From: Bradyrhizobium jicamae
Lineage (GTDB): Bacteria > Pseudomonadota > Alphaproteobacteria > Rhizobiales > Xanthobacteraceae
DNA length: 64,000 nucleotides
Assembly: GCF_001440395.1 (NCBI RefSeq)
Contig: NZ_LLXZ01000159.1
Span: 1 to 64,000, forward strand
Direction of reading: 5' to 3'
This document shows, piece after piece, positions 62,219 through 64,000 of this stretch. The notes beneath the pieces are model-generated. The model was given only the letters and a program-made list of their open reading frames with translations. It was not told where the DNA came from and did not search any database. The position numbers were made by a program, and so were the translations under genes. The stretch's first letter is position 1, and the number at the start of each line of letters is the position of its first letter.

Positions 62219-64000
62219 TTACGCTAGCACTCTCAGTTCGCGCGCGGCTGCAACCATGTTGGTAAGCGCCGGCCTCACCTCTTCCCATTTGCGCGTCTTC
62301 AGTCCGCAATCCGGGTTGATCCAGAGCTGTGCATCCGAGAGGCGCTGCCGCGCGAGCTTGAGCAGTTCGATCATTTCGCCAACCTCCGGTATCCGCGGCG
62401 AATGGATATCATAGACGCCGGGGCCGATCTCGTTCGGGTAGCGGTAGCTCTTGAAGGCGTCGAGGAGCTCCATCTTGGAGCGCGATGTCTCGATTGAGAT
62501 GACGTCGGCATCCATCGCACCGATCGCGTCGATGATCTGGTTGAACTCCGAATAGCACATGTGGGTGTGGATCTGCGTCTCGTCGCGCACGCCCGAGGAG
62601 CAGATGCGGAAGCTCTCGACGGCCCAGTCGAGATAGCTCTTCCAGTCGGATTTGCGCAGCGGCAGGCCTTCGCGGAGCGCCGCCTCGTCGATCTGGATAA
62701 TCCCGGCGCCGCCAGCCTCGAGATCGGCGACTTCGTCGCGGATCGCCCGCGCAATCTGCCGGCAGGCCTCGCTGCGTGGAATGTCGTCGCGGACGAACGA
62801 CCAGTTGAGGATGGTGACCGGACCGGTCAGCATCGCCTTCATCGGCTTTGCCGTCAACGACTGCGCGTATTTCCACCACTCGACGGTCATGGCTTTCGGG
62901 CGTGAGACATCGCCGAACAGAATCGGCGGACGCACGTAGCGCGAGCCGTACGACTGCACCCAAGCACTATTGGTAAAGACGAAACCTGAAAGCTGTTCGG
63001 CGAAATACTGCACCATGTCGCTGCGTTCGAACTCGCCATGCACGAGCACGTCGAGACCGATGGTTTCCTGCCATCGCACCGCGCGCTCGGTCTCTTCCTG
63101 CAGGAACGTCCTGTATTGAGCATCATTCAGAGTGCCTTTGCCGTGCGCGGCGCGGGCCTTGCGGACTTCAGTCGTCTGCGGGAACGAGCCAATGGTCGTG
63201 GTCGGGAACGACGGCAGATTGAAGCGCTTGTGCTGCATCGCGGCGCGCTCCTTGAAGGGACTTATCCTGCGTCGCATGGTGTCATCGATTGCCGCCATAC
63301 GTTTGGCGATCAAGGGATCGTGGATGCGGGACGACATCCTGCGAGCCGCAGCAGCGGCATCGGACGCCTTCAGCATCTCCGCGACGGACTGCCGATCGCC
63401 GCCGCCAAGTGCCGCGCCCAGCGCCGCCAGTTCCTCGATTTTCTGGATCGAGAATGCCAGCCAGCTTTTGATCTCAGCATCAAGCTTGTCCTCGAGGTCG
63501 AGGTCGATCGGCACATGCAGCAGCGAACAGGAGGGCGCGATCTGCACACGCTCCTTGCCGAGCTTGGCTACGACCGGCTCGATCCGGTCGAGGATTTTCG
63601 TGAGATCCGCACGCCAGATGTTGCGGCCGTCGATCACGCCGAGCGAGGCGACGCGGTCGCTCGGCAGCTTTGCGACGTCATCGAGTTGTTCCGGAACTCG
63701 CACGAGATCGAAATGCAGGCCGGCGACGGGTAGCGCAAAGGCGGTCTCGCGGTTGGGGCCAAGCGCGCCGAAATAGCTCGCCAGCATGATCTTGATGTCG
63801 GAGACTTCCTTGGCGAAGGCCGCATAGGCCTCTCGCAACGCTTTCTGCGCGGCCGCATCGAGATCGAGCACCAGACATGGCTCGTCGATTTGCACCCAGT
63901 CGGCGCCTCGCCTGGCGAGTTCGCGCAGTACCTCGACATAGACAGGTACAAGCCGATCGATGAGCGAAACCGGATCCAAGCCGTCATCCTTGCTCTTGGC
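62219..64000 (-). CDS. metE: Cobalamin-independent methionine synthase, 3' part
   Basis: MetE transfers a methyl group from 5-methyltetrahydropteroyltriglutamate to homocysteine. The window holds the last ~593 of about 770 residues; the frame runs off the right edge. The C-terminal catalytic domain begins near LPSFPTTTIGSFPQT; the zinc ligands are seen in QIHTHMCYSEF (His and Cys) and INPDCGLKTR (Cys). It is probably a core-genome gene. It needs no B12, which is notable beside a damaged cobalamin cluster. No defects. Confidence 0.95.
   Translation of the reverse strand, partial: AKSKDDGLDPVSLIDRLVPVYVEVLRELARRGADWVQIDEPCLVLDLDAAAQKALREAYAAFAKEVSDIKIMLASYFGALGPNRETAFALPVAGLHFDLVRVPEQLDDVAKLPSDRVASLGVIDGRNIWRADLTKILDRIEPVVAKLGKERVQIAPSCSLLHVPIDLDLEDKLDAEIKSWLAFSIQKIEELAALGAALGGGDRQSVAEMLKASDAAAAARRMSSRIHDPLIAKRMAAIDDTMRRRISPFKERAAMQHKRFNLPSFPTTTIGSFPQTTEVRKARAAHGKGTLNDAQYRTFLQEETERAVRWQETIGLDVLVHGEFERSDMVQYFAEQLSGFVFTNSAWVQSYGSRYVRPPILFGDVSRPKAMTVEWWKYAQSLTAKPMKAMLTGPVTILNWSFVRDDIPRSEACRQIARAIRDEVADLEAGGAGIIQIDEAALREGLPLRKSDWKSYLDWAVESFRICSSGVRDETQIHTHMCYSEFNQIIDAIGAMDADVISIETSRSKMELLDAFKSYRYPNEIGPGVYDIHSPRIPEVGEMIELLKLARQRLSDAQLWINPDCGLKTRKWEEVRPALTNMVAAARELRVLA

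Noticed and set aside
1..64000. tRNA or rRNA genes and a phage-type attachment site
   Set aside because: No cloverleaf with a TTCGA-type arm, no rRNA sequence and no att-like direct repeat next to an integrase was seen by eye; a covariance-model scan would be decisive.

Overview
The window reads as part of the symbiosis island of a Bradyrhizobium-type, root-nodulating alphaproteobacterium. Supporting evidence: a nifD-K-E-N-X block with no nifH next to it, which is the Bradyrhizobium arrangement; NifA activator sites (TGT-N10-ACA) paired with sigma-54 -24/-12 promoters; a TtsI-type tts box in front of a candidate type III effector; dctA; and many broken genes and insertion-sequence scars in GC-rich DNA.

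Layout. 1-2.4 kb: broken metallophosphoesterase/STAND-NTPase gene (minus), cut by the window edge. 2.7-7.2 kb: ferredoxin-NADP reductase, a fragmented Crp/Fnr regulator and a frameshifted GGDEF/EAL gene. 7.8-15.5 kb (minus): nifD-nifK-nifE-nifN-nifX, a NifX-associated protein, a DUF683 protein and ferredoxin III, with a sigma-54 promoter and two NifA sites before nifD. 15.9-18.1 kb: sufE and sufB fossils, a 2[4Fe-4S] ferredoxin with its own NifA/sigma-54 promoter, and two very small genes. 18.6-20.1 kb: dctA. 20.4-21.8 kb: debris (PepSY fragment, cobT stub) and one small gene. 21.9-34.7 kb: cobalamin cluster with two cobalamin riboswitches; cobF, cbiM, cobM, cobE, cobL, cobK, cobJ, cobI, cobH and cobG look intact, but cobA, cobB, cobN, cobO, cobQ and cobT are frameshifted, deleted, fused, stopped or truncated. 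36.3-44.4 kb: a two-module NRPS (A-T-C-A-T-C) overlapping a MATE exporter gene, behind a consensus sigma-54 promoter and a NifA site. 44.6-47.3 kb: an MHS-family transporter, a small membrane protein and the effector candidate. 48.3-54.1 kb: sarcosine oxidase soxBDAG (minus), with a consensus sigma-54 promoter and two NifA sites upstream, reading through an oxidoreductase remnant. 54.2-58.9 kb: IS66 scar, acyl-CoA dehydrogenase, RND fragment, small secreted protein, SIR2 fragment and IS4-type scar. 59-64 kb: vanAB-like Rieske demethylase, a VirK-family protein, a small conserved-looking protein and the 3' part of metE.

How the parts fit. Four transcription units carry NifA/RpoN-type control regions: nifDKENX, the ferredoxin, the NRPS-MATE operon and (by read-through) the sarcosine oxidase operon. 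The most interesting reading is that a nonribosomal peptide and its exporter, and a sarcosine-oxidising C1 pathway, are switched on together with nitrogenase in low-oxygen nodule cells. The cobalamin locus appears to be decaying, presumably because a second complete copy exists elsewhere or because B12 is obtained otherwise. Several frameshifts are single-base changes in homopolymer runs, so some pseudogene calls could be sequencing artefacts; the nonsense, deletion and fusion events cannot be explained that way. All family assignments rest on reading the translations by eye.
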